DNA of 64,000 nucleotides from Actinomycetes bacterium (GCA_023418575.1 JAEZZM010000018.1:1-64000), one strand, 5' to 3'. Numbered from the stretch's first letter, positions 1 to 11,064 are shown. Notes: a model not told the origin generated them from the sequence alone. Made by a program: numbers and translations.

Positions 1-717
1 GTACATCGTTTTATGGCTTTTGGTATTGCAGGTATTTCAATTGTCGCCGACTCACTTTCTGCTGTTAAATATGCCAAGGTTCGCTGCATTAGAAATGAAC
101 AGGGCTTGGTAACAGACTTTGATATTGAAGGAGAGTTCCCCTGCTATGGTAATGATGATGATAGGGTAGATAGCATTGCAGTTGAAGTAGCAGAATTCTT
201 TGGCGCTGAGCTTAAAAAACATAAGACCTATCGAAACGCCGAGCATACCTTATCACTTTTGACCATTACTTCAAATGTTGTTTATGGTAAAAAGACGGGC
301 TCTACTCCTGATGGCCGCAAAAAAGGCGAAGCTTTTGCTCCAGGTGCTAACCCTATGCATGGTCGCGATAAATCCGGAGCACTTGCTTCACTTAATTCTG
401 TCGCTAAGATTCCGTATCACTGTGTATGCCAGGATGGTATCTCAAATACCTTTAGTATTATTCCTGAGTCTTTGGACAAGAGTGAAGAGGAGCGTATTGA
501 CCACCTTACTTCTATTATGGACGGGTACTTTGAAAAGAAGGCCTTCCATCTAAACGTAAACGTTTTTAATAGAAGCCTACTTGAAGATGCAATGGAGCAT
601 CCTGAGAAGTATCCAAATCTCACTATTCGCGTTTCTGGTTACGCGGTGCGCTTTACTGCTTTATCAAAAGAGCAGCAGCGTGAGGTAATCAGCAGAACCT
701 TCCATGAGTCTCTCTAA
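1..717 (+). CDS. pflB: Pyruvate formate-lyase, C-terminal part (start outside window)
   Basis: Formate C-acetyltransferase, the glycyl-radical enzyme that cleaves pyruvate with CoA to acetyl-CoA and formate in anaerobic cytosol. The frame is open from base 1, so the N-terminal two thirds, including the catalytic Cys pair, lie off the window. Visible family features are the [20 protein letters not shown] block at the very start, the [20 protein letters not shown] block, and the glycyl radical loop RVSGYAVRF near the C-terminus; the radical Gly codon is at 637-639. The end overlaps its activase gene by 14 nt, so the two are probably translationally coupled. Identification is firm because both the radical loop and the activase neighbour agree. 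Confidence 0.95.
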   Translation, partial: VHRFMAFGIAGISIVADSLSAVKYAKVRCIRNEQGLVTDFDIEGEFPCYGNDDDRVDSIAVEVAEFFGAELKKHKTYRNAEHTLSLLTITSNVVYGKKTGSTPDGRKKGEAFAPGANPMHGRDKSGALASLNSVAKIPYHCVCQDGISNTFSIIPESLDKSEEERIDHLTSIMDGYFEKKAFHLNVNVFNRSLLEDAMEHPEKYPNLTIRVSGYAVRFTALSKEQQREVISRTFHESL

Positions 718-2332
718 GCCTCTTGTAGAAGAGCTTTTATCAGTCAAGGGGGATCGTGCTCAGCAGATCTCCCTTGAGCTAGGTAGACAAAAGGGATATA
801 TACACTCCATAGAGAGTGCTGGTTTGGTAGATGGCCCTGGGGTAAGAACGCTATTCTTTCTCCAGGGCTGTCCGCTGCGCTGCGCTTATTGCCATAATCC
901 TGATTCACAAGTTTTTTGCTCTAAGGACACATGTGCTCCCGGTGCTCAAGAGATGAGCGTTGATGAACTTGTTGATATTGCCAAAAAATATAGGAGCTAT
1001 CATGGCAAAGAGGGAGGCGTTACTATATCTGGTGGCGAACCTTTTTCTCAGGGGAAGTTTTTATACGCCCTCTTGTATCGCCTTAAAGAAGAGGGCTTTC
1101 ATCTTGCTGTAGATACCAGTGGTTTTGGAAATGCTAAGTATTATACTCAATGCTTTGAATTTATCGACACTCTTCTTTTAGATATTAAAGAGTTTAATGA
1201 AGAGTCCTTTTATGATATTTGTAAGGCGCCTATGAGTGGCCTTATAAGATTTATGGAAAGCTTAAGAGCTGCAGATTATAGGGGCCAAATCTGGATTAGA
1301 CATGTTATGCTACCAGGCAGGACCGATACTGAAACTTCTATGGAAAATCTTATAGAAGTAATTAAACCAATAGCAGCTTGGGTAGAACGTATTGAGATTC
1401 TTCCTTATCATAGACTTGGTGTTTCAAAGTATGAAGAACTGGGTTTAGAATATAGCTTAGCCCAGGTAGAGCCTATGAATAAGGAGAGGGCCAAGGCTCT
1501 GCAAGATTATGCTAACCGCCTCTTTGCATCTAAGATTCAAGAGGCTACTCGTGCGCTTTGGCATCACAGGGGTACTAAAAAAGAAGACGGAGTTTTAGCG
1601 CTGAAAGGTACTGAAATGGAGCGTCATGCTACACGCATAGATTATAAAGCAATGGTTGATTATCCATTGAGCAAGCTCGGTCTTTTTGAGGGGCTTTCCA
1701 ATGAGGAGCTCATGCCATTTACTGATGGCTATGGGGTAATCACCTTAAGAAAAGGTGATTTTGCATTTAAAACAGGGGATCCTTCTGACCAGCTCTACAT
1801 TATTTGCAAGGGGCACATTAAAATCTATTACAACACGCTTGAAGGCAGGGAGCAAATCCTGTATGTCTACAATAAAGGAGACTTTGTTGGCGGGCTTAAT
1901 GTAATGGAAGATGAGGATTATCGCTATATGGGCGAGGCCTTATCTGATTGCACCTTAGCTATTGTTAAGCGTAAGGTATTTGTAGAGCACGGGCTTACTA
2001 ACCCCGTTATTTTAAGGCGTATGCTTAAAAAATGCTATGAGCGCATTAGATGGGCTGAAGAGCTTGCCACACGTATGTCTTCTTCAAATGCTCTAATTAA
2101 GGCTGCAGGTCTTTTGCTTAATCTTAAAGATGAGTTTGGCGTTATGACCGTTGATGGTATTAGACTTGACTTGCCTATGAATAGGGAAGAAATGGGTTCT
2201 TTTGCAGGCCTTACTAGAGAAACCATGACAAGAAAACTGGGTGAGTTTAAAGACCTGGGTTACATAGATTATAAAGGTTCTAAGACTATCATGATTAAAG
2301 ACTTAGAAGCGCTCAAGGCTTACGCTCTATAG
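704..2332 (+). CDS. pflA: PFL-activating radical SAM enzyme fused to a Crp/Fnr-type regulator
   Basis: One uninterrupted 542-residue reading frame joins two proteins. Residues ~30-285 are pyruvate formate-lyase activase: CX3CX2C cluster motif C56-C60-C63 ([11 protein letters not shown]), SGGEP at 109-113, and the VMLPGRTD and EILPYHRLG blocks; it generates the glycyl radical on PFL using SAM and a 4Fe-4S cluster. After a linker (~285-318), residues ~320-430 form a cyclic-nucleotide-binding-like beta-barrel and ~455-530 a Crp-type winged helix ([17 protein letters not shown] is the HTH). The regulator half lacks an FNR-like N-terminal Cys cluster. PflA alone is ~245-260 residues, so this is a fusion rather than an extension. 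Whether the protein is processed or acts as one unit cannot be seen. Confidence 0.9.
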   Translation: MSLSKPLVEELLSVKGDRAQQISLELGRQKGYIHSIESAGLVDGPGVRTLFFLQGCPLRCAYCHNPDSQVFCSKDTCAPGAQEMSVDELVDIAKKYRSYHGKEGGVTISGGEPFSQGKFLYALLYRLKEEGFHLAVDTSGFGNAKYYTQCFEFIDTLLLDIKEFNEESFYDICKAPMSGLIRFMESLRAADYRGQIWIRHVMLPGRTDTETSMENLIEVIKPIAAWVERIEILPYHRLGVSKYEELGLEYSLAQVEPMNKERAKALQDYANRLFASKIQEATRALWHHRGTKKEDGVLALKGTEMERHATRIDYKAMVDYPLSKLGLFEGLSNEELMPFTDGYGVITLRKGDFAFKTGDPSDQLYIICKGHIKIYYNTLEGREQILYVYNKGDFVGGLNVMEDEDYRYMGEALSDCTLAIVKRKVFVEHGLTNPVILRRMLKKCYERIRWAEELATRMSSSNALIKAAGLLLNLKDEFGVMTVDGIRLDLPMNREEMGSFAGLTRETMTRKLGEFKDLGYIDYKGSKTIMIKDLEALKAYAL

Positions 2333-2433
2333 GCTCTATCACAGCTTGGTTTTTGTAGTCGTTTGCTTTTTAATGTTGTCGTGTTTGGGTTTTATCTCGT
2401 CTATAGGCAGGATATTATTTAAAGGGATAAGCT

Positions 2434-3240
2434 ATGCTTGCGCTTTTATCGCCAACAATGAGAATGCAACATGAGGTACCTGAGCTTTTTGGTTCAGGTA
2501 CTCTTAGTTTAAGTCGCCCTGAGTTTTTGGAAGAGAGCTTAGAAATTGCCCAGGCTTTGGCAGCCTTGGATATGGATGAGCTTTCAGAACTTTTATCAGT
2601 TAAAGATGAAGCTTTAGTTCAATACTATCTTTATTGGAGAGATTTTCCCAAGACTAGCCAGGATTATAGTTTAGATATACATAAGATAGCTCCTGCTGCC
2701 TGCGCTTTGCAGGGAATAGCTTACCAGTACTTAGATGCTGCTCATTTTACTCAGGATGAGTGGTTATCTGCCCAAGAAAAGCTGCGCTTTGTGAGCGGAG
2801 CCTATGGCATCTTGCGTCCCTGCGACGGCGTATATCCTTACAGACTTGAGATGAAACATAAGCTTAAGTTGGGCTCAGCCAAAAATCTCTATGCCTTCTG
2901 GGGTGATAAACTTGCTAAGTTTTGCGATAAGGACGCGCAGGGTCTTATCATAAATCTTATGTCTCAGGAATATTCAAAAGCAATCCTTCCACATCTAAAG
3001 CCTGAGACTAGGGTAATTAGCTGTGATTTTAGGATTAAAAATAAGCAGGGTATATATAAAACTCAGTCTACTTGGGCAAAAATCTCACGAGGGGCTATGG
3101 CGCAAATGCTGGTGAGATCTCAAATTGATGATCCAGAGGAGCTTAAAAACTTTAATCATGCAGGCTTTTATTTTGAGGAGAGCCTGTCTAATCTGAATGA
3201 ATGGGTATTTTTAGCTGATGGTCCAGAGTTAGAGGACTAA
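2434..3240 (+). CDS. yaaA: YaaA family (DUF328) peroxide stress protein
   Basis: 268-residue cytosolic protein of the YaaA/DUF328 family, which in E. coli limits intracellular iron and oxidative DNA damage during peroxide stress and binds DNA. Recognisable blocks are the N-terminal LLSPTMRM, SGAYGILRPCDGVYPYRLEM in the middle, NLMSQEYSKA and the C-terminal VISCDFRIKNKQG followed by a GFYFEESLS block. Length is typical. It begins after an AAAGGGAT ribosome binding site. It converges with the XRE regulator and the two stops overlap by 4 nt (3237-3240), leaving no space for a terminator between them. The family call is solid; the physiological role in this anaerobe is inferred. Confidence 0.9.
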   Translation: MLALLSPTMRMQHEVPELFGSGTLSLSRPEFLEESLEIAQALAALDMDELSELLSVKDEALVQYYLYWRDFPKTSQDYSLDIHKIAPAACALQGIAYQYLDAAHFTQDEWLSAQEKLRFVSGAYGILRPCDGVYPYRLEMKHKLKLGSAKNLYAFWGDKLAKFCDKDAQGLIINLMSQEYSKAILPHLKPETRVISCDFRIKNKQGIYKTQSTWAKISRGAMAQMLVRSQIDDPEELKNFNHAGFYFEESLSNLNEWVFLADGPELED

Positions 3241-3911
3241 GCTTTGGGCCAGCTTAATAAGGCCTTGATTTTATCGGCAAGCTTTCTAAGAGCGCTTTTA
3301 TGGGCGCTTGTTTTATAGAGCTCATCATATGAGCAATCGTTTTTATACCAATCTGAGTCAGCTACCTGGCTCTTTTGAGTCTTCTTTGCACCCGGTGTAT
3401 TAAACTCACTGGGAAGGTGGGGGCTCATGCCACTGAGCCCTGGGATAAATCTATGTAAATCTTTGGGTAGAGAAGGATGCAGCATTGAGAGCATGCTTAA
3501 ATTAGGGTCATCTGCCTTATGTATGCAGTGATCCTGACTATCTAATTGATCTAGAGTTTCATTTTGATGATGAAGGTTTCTTACTGTGTCATAGTTACAC
3601 AGAGCTTCAAGTGCTTTTAGCTCTTCTTGTCTGCGAGCATAGTCTTCATCTATTTGTTCAACAGGTACATGCAAAGCCTCAGCTAGTGCTAAGAGATGTT
3701 CTTCCTCAGGATGAGCTTCCCCGCGCTCCCATTTTGAGATTGCCTGGCGTGAAACCTTTAATTTACGTGCAAGTTTTTCCTGGGTGAGATTTTGGCTTTT
3801 GCGCAATCTAGCTATAAGCTCACCAGGCTCAAGATTTTGTATAAATTGCTCTGCATCAAAAGCGCTGGTGTTACTGCCTTGCAAGACCTTATCGTCTTGC
3901 GGTTGAGACAT
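3237..3911 (-). CDS. XRE-family HTH transcriptional regulator
   Basis: 224-residue protein with a Cro/CI-type helix-turn-helix at residues ~33-87 (LTQEKLARKLKVSRQAISKW, then ERGEAHPEEEHLLALAEAL), the classic XRE layout seen in many Gram-positive regulators. The remaining ~135 residues are polar, low in recognisable structure and carry no membrane segment, so the effector domain is unassigned. It is transcribed leftward directly after a 68-residue gene (5 nt gap), and the pair probably forms a two-gene operon. Its target is not visible; the promoter region upstream of the small gene is the first candidate (autoregulation). Confidence 0.85.
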   Translation of the reverse strand: MSQPQDDKVLQGSNTSAFDAEQFIQNLEPGELIARLRKSQNLTQEKLARKLKVSRQAISKWERGEAHPEEEHLLALAEALHVPVEQIDEDYARRQEELKALEALCNYDTVRNLHHQNETLDQLDSQDHCIHKADDPNLSMLSMLHPSLPKDLHRFIPGLSGMSPHLPSEFNTPGAKKTQKSQVADSDWYKNDCSYDELYKTSAHKSALRKLADKIKALLSWPKA

Positions 3912-3916
3912 TACGC

Positions 3917-4123
3917 TTAGCGCACCTCAAACTTGTCAAAGCCAGCTGAAATACCAAACTCTTCTTCTCTAAGCTTTTCATCTACCGTGGTGCCCTCAGC
4001 TTCTTTAGGGTTTTCATCACTGTGATCTAAGATGCTTTCACGCTTAGCATAGCGATCATAACCAGCGGCTATACCTGCAAGATCTTCACGAATATTTTTG
4101 TCTGGACTTTTTGATGAATCCAT
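3917..4123 (-). CDS. Small acidic protein with a duplicated GI-x-AG-[YF]-D-[RK]-[YF] motif
   Basis: 68-residue protein of unknown function. It is supported by an excellent ribosome binding site (AGGAGG 7 nt before the ATG on the minus strand) and a tight 5-nt link to the XRE regulator downstream. The protein contains the same ~12-residue motif twice: GIAAGYDRYAKR near the N-terminal third and GISAGFDKFEVR at the very C-terminus. No signal peptide or membrane segment. The duplication suggests two equivalent interaction sites, perhaps for the regulator encoded next to it, but this is inference. I do not recognise a named family. Confidence 0.7.
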   Translation of the reverse strand: MDSSKSPDKNIREDLAGIAAGYDRYAKRESILDHSDENPKEAEGTTVDEKLREEEFGISAGFDKFEVR

Positions 4124-4196
4124 TTGGTCCTCCTTTTATTCCCCTTATGGATATGATAGCAAAAAGTCCTTATAAAATCTTTTGTATTGCCACTCT

Positions 4197-4244
4197 GTCA
4201 AACTTTCACTTCATATGTAATAAAAATGTGATTGTGTTACACAA
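4197..4244 (-). promoter_or_regulatory. Candidate promoter -35 and upstream TTGTGTTACACAA palindrome
   Basis: Upstream of the 68-residue/XRE operon the minus strand carries a perfect TTGACA (+ strand 4197-4202), but no ideal -10 at 17 bp (ATTTTA/TTTTAT are the best). About 30 bp further upstream is a perfect 13-nt palindrome TTGTGTTACACAA (4232-4244). Such a half-site (TTGTG/CACAA) resembles Crp/Fnr-type operators. The promoter is only tentative; the palindrome is directly visible. Confidence 0.35.
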
Positions 4245-4347
4245 AAATATGTATAAAAGTGTGATTGGCTGGCCCCTCTTTTTATGGCCGATCAAACTGA
4301 GCGTCTCATAGCTATGGCCTTAAGCAAGCAATGCAGCCTATAGTTCT

Positions 4348-4812
4348 TTAATGCCCCTGCCCTTGGCTCATAGCAACAGCATGCTCTAATTGCTCATAGA
4401 CAGCTTCCCAGTTTTCTTGAGCTGCCTTAAGCGAACCAGGAAAGTTAATAATAAGACTTTGACCAAGCTGCGCAGCCGTTGCTCTTGAAAGCATAGCTCG
4501 CTTGGTTTTGGTCATAGAGTAGGCTCTAATTGCCTCAGCAATACCAGGAACTTCTCTATCACAAACCAAGCGCGTAGCTTCTGGGCTTACGTCTCTGGGC
4601 GATAAACCCGTACCTCCGCAGGTTAATATAATCTGGCTGCCCGCTTGCGCCGCATTTTTAATTGCTTGGGCGATAAGCTCAAGCTCATCTTTTACTACGA
4701 TATGAGAGTCAAGTGTCCAGCCTTGTTCTAAAATCAGCTCTTTAAGACGTGCACCTGCTGTATCCTCTTCTATGCTTCTGGTGTCAGAACAGGTTATTAT
4801 TGCAAAACGCAT
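4348..4812 (-). CDS. mogA: Molybdopterin adenylyltransferase / MoaB-MogA family
   Basis: 154-residue MogA/MoaB-fold protein that activates molybdopterin by adenylylation before Mo insertion. Key blocks: AIITCSDTRSIEEDTAG at the start, LTCGGTGLSPRDVSPEAT (the MPT-binding GGTG loop) near residues 70-90, and a C-terminal INFPGSLKAAQENW. The ATG at 4812 is chosen because AAGGAG lies 8 nt upstream; an earlier in-frame ATG (4845) has no such site. It is the last gene of the leftward Moco cluster, about 100 nt after moaC. MogA and MoaB cannot be separated cleanly by sequence inspection, so the symbol is the more likely of two. Confidence 0.85.
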   Translation of the reverse strand: MRFAIITCSDTRSIEEDTAGARLKELILEQGWTLDSHIVVKDELELIAQAIKNAAQAGSQIILTCGGTGLSPRDVSPEATRLVCDREVPGIAEAIRAYSMTKTKRAMLSRATAAQLGQSLIINFPGSLKAAQENWEAVYEQLEHAVAMSQGQGH

Positions 4813-4913
4813 AGCTACGCTCCTTCTTCTATTCCTGAGGGTCATAAGTTTGGGTCTTTATTGGGATCCCTTGCCCGTTGATGTTTTATCCTGTGTAAGC
4901 TTAATATCCCTTA

Positions 4914-5447
4914 TTATCCTAATGAAGTTTCACTGGGATCTCTTTGCCAGAGCCCAGATTTTCCACCTTCTTTGCGCAAGAGATAAACATCTGTAATTTC
5001 CATGCCTTTATCTACAGCCTTACACATATCATAAATGGTGAGGCAGGCCAGACTTACCGCACAAAGTGCCTCCATCTCTATTCCCGTTTTGCCATTTAGG
5101 CCAATTTCTGCAAATACCCGTATGCCCACTCTTCCATCTTCGCGCTCACCTGCTTGAATGCATTCCATTTCAATTTTCGATGAGCTAATTAAAAGGGGGT
5201 GGCACATAGGGATAAGTTCAGCGGTCTTTTTGGCTGCCATAATGCCAGCTATACGTGCGCAAGCAAGCACATCACCTTTGGGAGCCTGCTTATCAATTAT
5301 GAGCGATAAGGTCTCTTCTTTCATGAGTATGCAGCCTTGTGCTCGTGCAAGACGCTTGGTGTCTAACTTATCGCCAACATTTACCATGCGCACCTGACCT
5401 TGTTCATCAACATGGGTGAGCTGGTTTTTATGTTCTTCAAGACTCAT
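4914..5447 (-). CDS. moaC: Cyclic pyranopterin monophosphate synthase
   Basis: MoaC, the second enzyme of Moco biosynthesis, which converts the MoaA product (3',8-cyclo-GTP) to cyclic pyranopterin monophosphate. Nearly all family motifs are present in order: KGDVLACARIAGIMAAKKT, IPMCHPL, GKTGIEMEAL, YDMCKAVDKGM and GGKSG. Length (177 residues) is normal. I prefer the start at 5447 (MSLEEH), since GGGA sits 9 nt upstream, whereas the in-frame ATG three codons earlier immediately abuts it. About 120 nt separate it from moaA. Confidence 0.93.
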   Translation of the reverse strand: MSLEEHKNQLTHVDEQGQVRMVNVGDKLDTKRLARAQGCILMKEETLSLIIDKQAPKGDVLACARIAGIMAAKKTAELIPMCHPLLISSSKIEMECIQAGEREDGRVGIRVFAEIGLNGKTGIEMEALCAVSLACLTIYDMCKAVDKGMEITDVYLLRKEGGKSGLWQRDPSETSLG

Positions 5448-5571
5448 TTTTTGCATTCCCTTACTTTTTATAATTACACTTGCTTTTAGTCTTTTGTCTC
5501 TAGCTTCTTGCTCTAATTAAGGCATGTCCAACACGGTAAAGCATTTCCAACATAGCTTTCTTGTCCAGATC

Positions 5572-6576
5572 TTATCCGCCAATTTGGCTCATCATGCGGT
5601 GAGTGCCAATCTTGTCTTCATGGCTTTCAGGCTTAAGGTGTAAAGCAGTCTCAAAAGCCTTGCGCACCCCAGCCTCATCTCGATTTTTAATAGCCTCTTT
5701 TACCTCATATTCTTTATCAGAAAAAAGACAGGGTCTTAGTTGGCCATCGGCAGTTAAGCGCAACCTGTTGCAGCTTGAGCAAAAGTGGTTTGAGCGAGCC
5801 GCAATAAAGCCCAAGGTGCCCAAAGCTTGGGGCAGCTTATAGTACTGTGCTGGGCCAAAACCTGTAGGACGAGACTTGTCTGCTGGCTGCATTTCCCCTA
5901 AGCCAGCCTGTGCAGAAATATCTTTTATAAGCTCAATTAACTCATGGTTTGGTATAGTGTCTTTTTCTGACCAGCCAGTATCATCAAAGCCTGCCGATGC
6001 TCCCACTGGCATATATTCGATAAAGCGCACGTGTATGGGTTTATCTACAGTCATCTTGATAAAATCAAGTAAATTCTGCTTCAATGAGCGCACTACTACG
6101 CAATTTACCTTTACAGGATTAAAGCCAGCTTTAAGTGCAGCCTCAATACCCTCTAAGGCCTCTGAGAGCTTTCCGCGCCTGGTTATGTAGCGAAAACTTT
6201 CCTCATCTAGGGTATCTAGTGAGATATTAACTCTGTTCAGACCAGCATCTTTAAGCTCATCTGCCATTTTGGGAAGTAGAGCGCCGTTGGTGGTAAGTGC
6301 TATATTCTCTATGCCCTCAATAGACTTAAGCTGCTTAATAAGCTTGCTCACCCCGGGGCGCACCAAGGGCTCTCCACCGGTAAGACGGATATGTTTGATG
6401 CCATAGGAAGTTACCACCTTAACAAAGTAGGCAATGTCTTCAAGGCTTAAGATCTCATCGTGGCACTTCCAGGCAATGCCTTCTTCAGGCATGCAGTAGC
6501 GACAGCGATAATTGCACCTGTCAGTAAGCGATATACGTAGGTAATCTATGCTTCTGCCATAACTGTCTTGCAACAT
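5572..6576 (-). CDS. moaA: GTP 3',8-cyclase
   Basis: MoaA, a radical SAM enzyme catalysing the first step of molybdenum cofactor synthesis from GTP. The N-terminal cluster motif CNYRCRYC is at residues 21-28, followed by RLTGGEPLVRPG (SAM-binding), NRVNISLDTL and FIEYMPVG. The second, GTP-binding 4Fe-4S cluster is visible as CSSCNRLRLTADGQLRPCL. The chain ends MMSQIGG, the C-terminal GG being essential in the family. 334 residues, full length. It lies between mobB and moaC in the leftward Moco operon. Confidence 0.96.
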   Translation of the reverse strand: MLQDSYGRSIDYLRISLTDRCNYRCRYCMPEEGIAWKCHDEILSLEDIAYFVKVVTSYGIKHIRLTGGEPLVRPGVSKLIKQLKSIEGIENIALTTNGALLPKMADELKDAGLNRVNISLDTLDEESFRYITRRGKLSEALEGIEAALKAGFNPVKVNCVVVRSLKQNLLDFIKMTVDKPIHVRFIEYMPVGASAGFDDTGWSEKDTIPNHELIELIKDISAQAGLGEMQPADKSRPTGFGPAQYYKLPQALGTLGFIAARSNHFCSSCNRLRLTADGQLRPCLFSDKEYEVKEAIKNRDEAGVRKAFETALHLKPESHEDKIGTHRMMSQIGG

Positions 6577-6671
6577 GGGTTTTATACTCTTTCATGCCTT
6601 TGTGGAGCCAATGTATTCTTGTACATCCTTAAAGCCTCATAAGCCCTGCCTTGTATAAGCTCAGACATGGC

Positions 6672-7364
6672 TTAATAAGTCCTGTGTCTATAGGCTTTTA
6701 ACAATAGTTCAATATAGCTAGCTACAAGCGCTGTATCATCAAGATCAAAACTAGGGATAGCTGCCTTTGCATAAGAGCTGCGGTCTTTATCGTCATCAGT
6801 GATAAGGCCGAGAAAACCGGGCCATCCCAATTCCTGAGGGCTAAAAATAGGAGGGTTTTCAGTAGTATCATTGTGGGCTTTTCTGCTTATGAAAAACTTA
6901 GAAAAGCGCTCACGCTTAAAGCCTTCAACAAGGATAAGAGGACAGTTTTTATCGCAGAGCTCAGCTAGTTCAAAAAGACTGGGGCAGCCAGTATTGCTAC
7001 GCAGCTGAATGTAAGAGCTATCTGAAGCTGCAATAATCTCTTGAACGCCAGCTTGCATATAACGCGTGCTGTCTTTTGAGGCAAGATTAAAGTCACCGTG
7101 GCCGTGGTGTTTAATGAGACTCGCTTCAATACCTTTTGCTTTAAGCACTTGAACAAGCTTAGTGATAAAGGTGGTTTTTCCCGTATTTGACCAGGCGGCA
7201 AAGCCAATAATGGGGCGTGTTTGAGCAAAGCTTAAAATCACGCTGCGTTCTAATAAGTGCTCTTTTAAGCCTAATTCCTTAGAGCGCCTGCGCTCCTCAG
7301 GTCTTTGACTGAGGTAGCTGCTAAGCTCAATACGCTCCTCTCTAAAAGCATTATAAGCTCTCAT
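6672..7364 (-). CDS. mobB: MobB-type P-loop GTPase of molybdopterin-guanine dinucleotide biosynthesis
   Basis: 230 residues. The P-loop GFAAWSNTGKTT at 54-65 opens a MobB domain, with LIKHHGHGDFNLASKDSTRY (switch-like region) and LILVEGFKRERFSK further on; both are typical of MobB. The ~50 residues before the domain are charged and not part of the usual family, so the protein carries an N-terminal extension. AAAGGAG overlaps the moeA stop and lies 10 nt before the ATG, so moeA and mobB are closely coupled. MobB assists MobA in attaching GMP to Moco, implying an MGD-type cofactor in this organism, though mobA is not in the window. Confidence 0.88.
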   Translation of the reverse strand: MRAYNAFREERIELSSYLSQRPEERRRSKELGLKEHLLERSVILSFAQTRPIIGFAAWSNTGKTTFITKLVQVLKAKGIEASLIKHHGHGDFNLASKDSTRYMQAGVQEIIAASDSSYIQLRSNTGCPSLFELAELCDKNCPLILVEGFKRERFSKFFISRKAHNDTTENPPIFSPQELGWPGFLGLITDDDKDRSSYAKAAIPSFDLDDTALVASYIELLLKAYRHRTY

Positions 7365-7379
7365 CTTTGCTGCACTCCT

Positions 7380-8636
7380 TTAATTAAGCTGCTCATCTAA
7401 CAAGAGACAACTTACTGTAGATCCTGCTTTAGCTCTGTCTAGACCTGGAGAGATCTCTAAAATACCTTGGCAGCCATGTGCTCCGCTCAAGAGCGCAGAT
7501 TGCTGCTGCTTGTCTACTTGCCAGGCTTCAAAGACAGCGTCAGCAGCTAGTCTAAGCTTTACGGGGATGTAATAGCTATCATCAGGATGCTTTTCTACCT
7601 TTGGTATGTCATGAGCTAGACGTACGGGAAGCCTTAAACGCTCTACATGCTTAAAGCCCGCTGCTTTTCTTATGGCAGGACGCACCATAAGCTCAAAGCT
7701 AAGAAAGGCTGCATGGGGTACTCCAGGTAGAGAAAATACAGGAGTGCTATTTACAAGACCAAAGCCCTGTGATTGTCCAGGCCGCAATGCAAGCTCACTA
7801 TAAATGAGCTGACCAGAATTTCTTAGGGAGGTATCAGCAAAGTCAAAATCGCCCTTAGAACTTCCACCAACTATAACTACAAGATCTGCCTGAGTAGAGC
7901 ATTCATTAATGGCATGAGAGAGCTCAAAGGGCTCATCATGAACAATATAGTAGGGGAGAGCCTGCCCTCCTGCTTGATTGGCATAAGCGCACAAGGCTAA
8001 AAGATTTGAGTTTCTTACCTGACCAGACTTAGGCTCATCATCTAAGGCCACCAGCTCATTTCCCAGGGGGATGATAGCTACTCTGGGTTTGCAATATACT
8101 AAAACCTCTCGTAGGCCAGCTGCTCCCAAAGCTCCTATGGCTGCAGGGTCAAGCTGAGAGCCTTGCTTTAAGATTAGATCTCCGGGCTGAGCATCTTGCC
8201 CTTTGTGCCGTATATAGCTCCCTGCTTTTATGGGCCAGCCATAGCTTATGATTGATCCTACTGAGCCGTCACCCGCATTTATCGCCACTTCCTCATAGGC
8301 TACAACCGCATCAAGTTCATCAGGAATGACGGCACCAGTCATGATGCGTACGCAGTGCCCAGCTTGAACTTTTTTATCGTATCGCTGTCCGGCGGCGCTA
8401 TGACCAACCACACCCAGGCTTACAGGATTTTCCTTTGAGCATCCAATAAGCTCAGAGCTTCTCAGCGCATAGCCATCACGTAAAGAATAATCTGCATTGG
8501 GAACTTCTGCCTGTGAGTAACAATCTTGAGCCAAGATGCGTCCATCTGCCTCATGAATGGGTACATATTCTGTTGCACTGGGACTAAGCCAGTACAAGAC
8601 CTGTTCTAGTGCTTGACGATATGTCATGCAAGCCAT
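7380..8636 (-). CDS. moeA: Molybdopterin molybdenumtransferase
   Basis: MoeA inserts molybdate into adenylylated molybdopterin. Its 418 residues show the expected domain order: N-terminal ADGRILAQDCYSQAEVPNADY segment split over domains I/II, IMTGAVIPDELDAVV, a RVAIIPLGNELV MogA-like subdomain, VIVGGSSKGDFDFA and the SLPGVPHAAFLSFEL block before the C-terminal beta-barrel. GAGGGGG 4 nt before the ATG supports this start. It is the first gene of the leftward moeA-mobB-moaA-moaC-mogA cluster, so the operon promoter is expected in the ~220-nt gap shared with the divergent ligA. Confidence 0.93.
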   Translation of the reverse strand: MACMTYRQALEQVLYWLSPSATEYVPIHEADGRILAQDCYSQAEVPNADYSLRDGYALRSSELIGCSKENPVSLGVVGHSAAGQRYDKKVQAGHCVRIMTGAVIPDELDAVVAYEEVAINAGDGSVGSIISYGWPIKAGSYIRHKGQDAQPGDLILKQGSQLDPAAIGALGAAGLREVLVYCKPRVAIIPLGNELVALDDEPKSGQVRNSNLLALCAYANQAGGQALPYYIVHDEPFELSHAINECSTQADLVVIVGGSSKGDFDFADTSLRNSGQLIYSELALRPGQSQGFGLVNSTPVFSLPGVPHAAFLSFELMVRPAIRKAAGFKHVERLRLPVRLAHDIPKVEKHPDDSYYIPVKLRLAADAVFEAWQVDKQQQSALLSGAHGCQGILEISPGLDRAKAGSTVSCLLLDEQLN

Positions 8637-8724
8637 AGTTCCCCCTCACGGCCTGGATTCTGTAGTCTTAAGCTCTAAACATCTGCGGGTTTACAGCAGC
8701 TGCTGAGCTGGTAAGCTTAAGGTA

Positions 8725-8754
8725 TTCTGGCTTAAGTGTTAACTGAGGCCAGAA
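8725..8754. repeat. Inverted repeat in the moeA-ligA divergent promoter region
   Basis: TTCTGGC (8725-8731) and GCCAGAA (8748-8754) form a perfect 7-bp inverted repeat separated by 16 nt, roughly 90 bp upstream of moeA and 100 bp upstream of ligA. It could be an operator or a 5' UTR hairpin of the Moco operon. No match to the Moco riboswitch is apparent by eye in the gap 8637-8855. Confidence 0.4.
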
Positions 8755-8846
8755 CTTGATTTAATATTAAGCTAGTTTACCCATTATTCTTATAAAACTA
8801 TAAGCGATAAAAACTATAAGCAAGAGGATCTAAGAGAGCTAGTTAA

Positions 8847-10982
<2,136 letters not shown>

Positions 10983-11064
10983 TATACTAATAAGATATAT
11001 TAATAGCTGCGCTAACTAAACTAAATGCAGATTTTACACAGTACGAAAGGGAGGCGCGAGCAAA

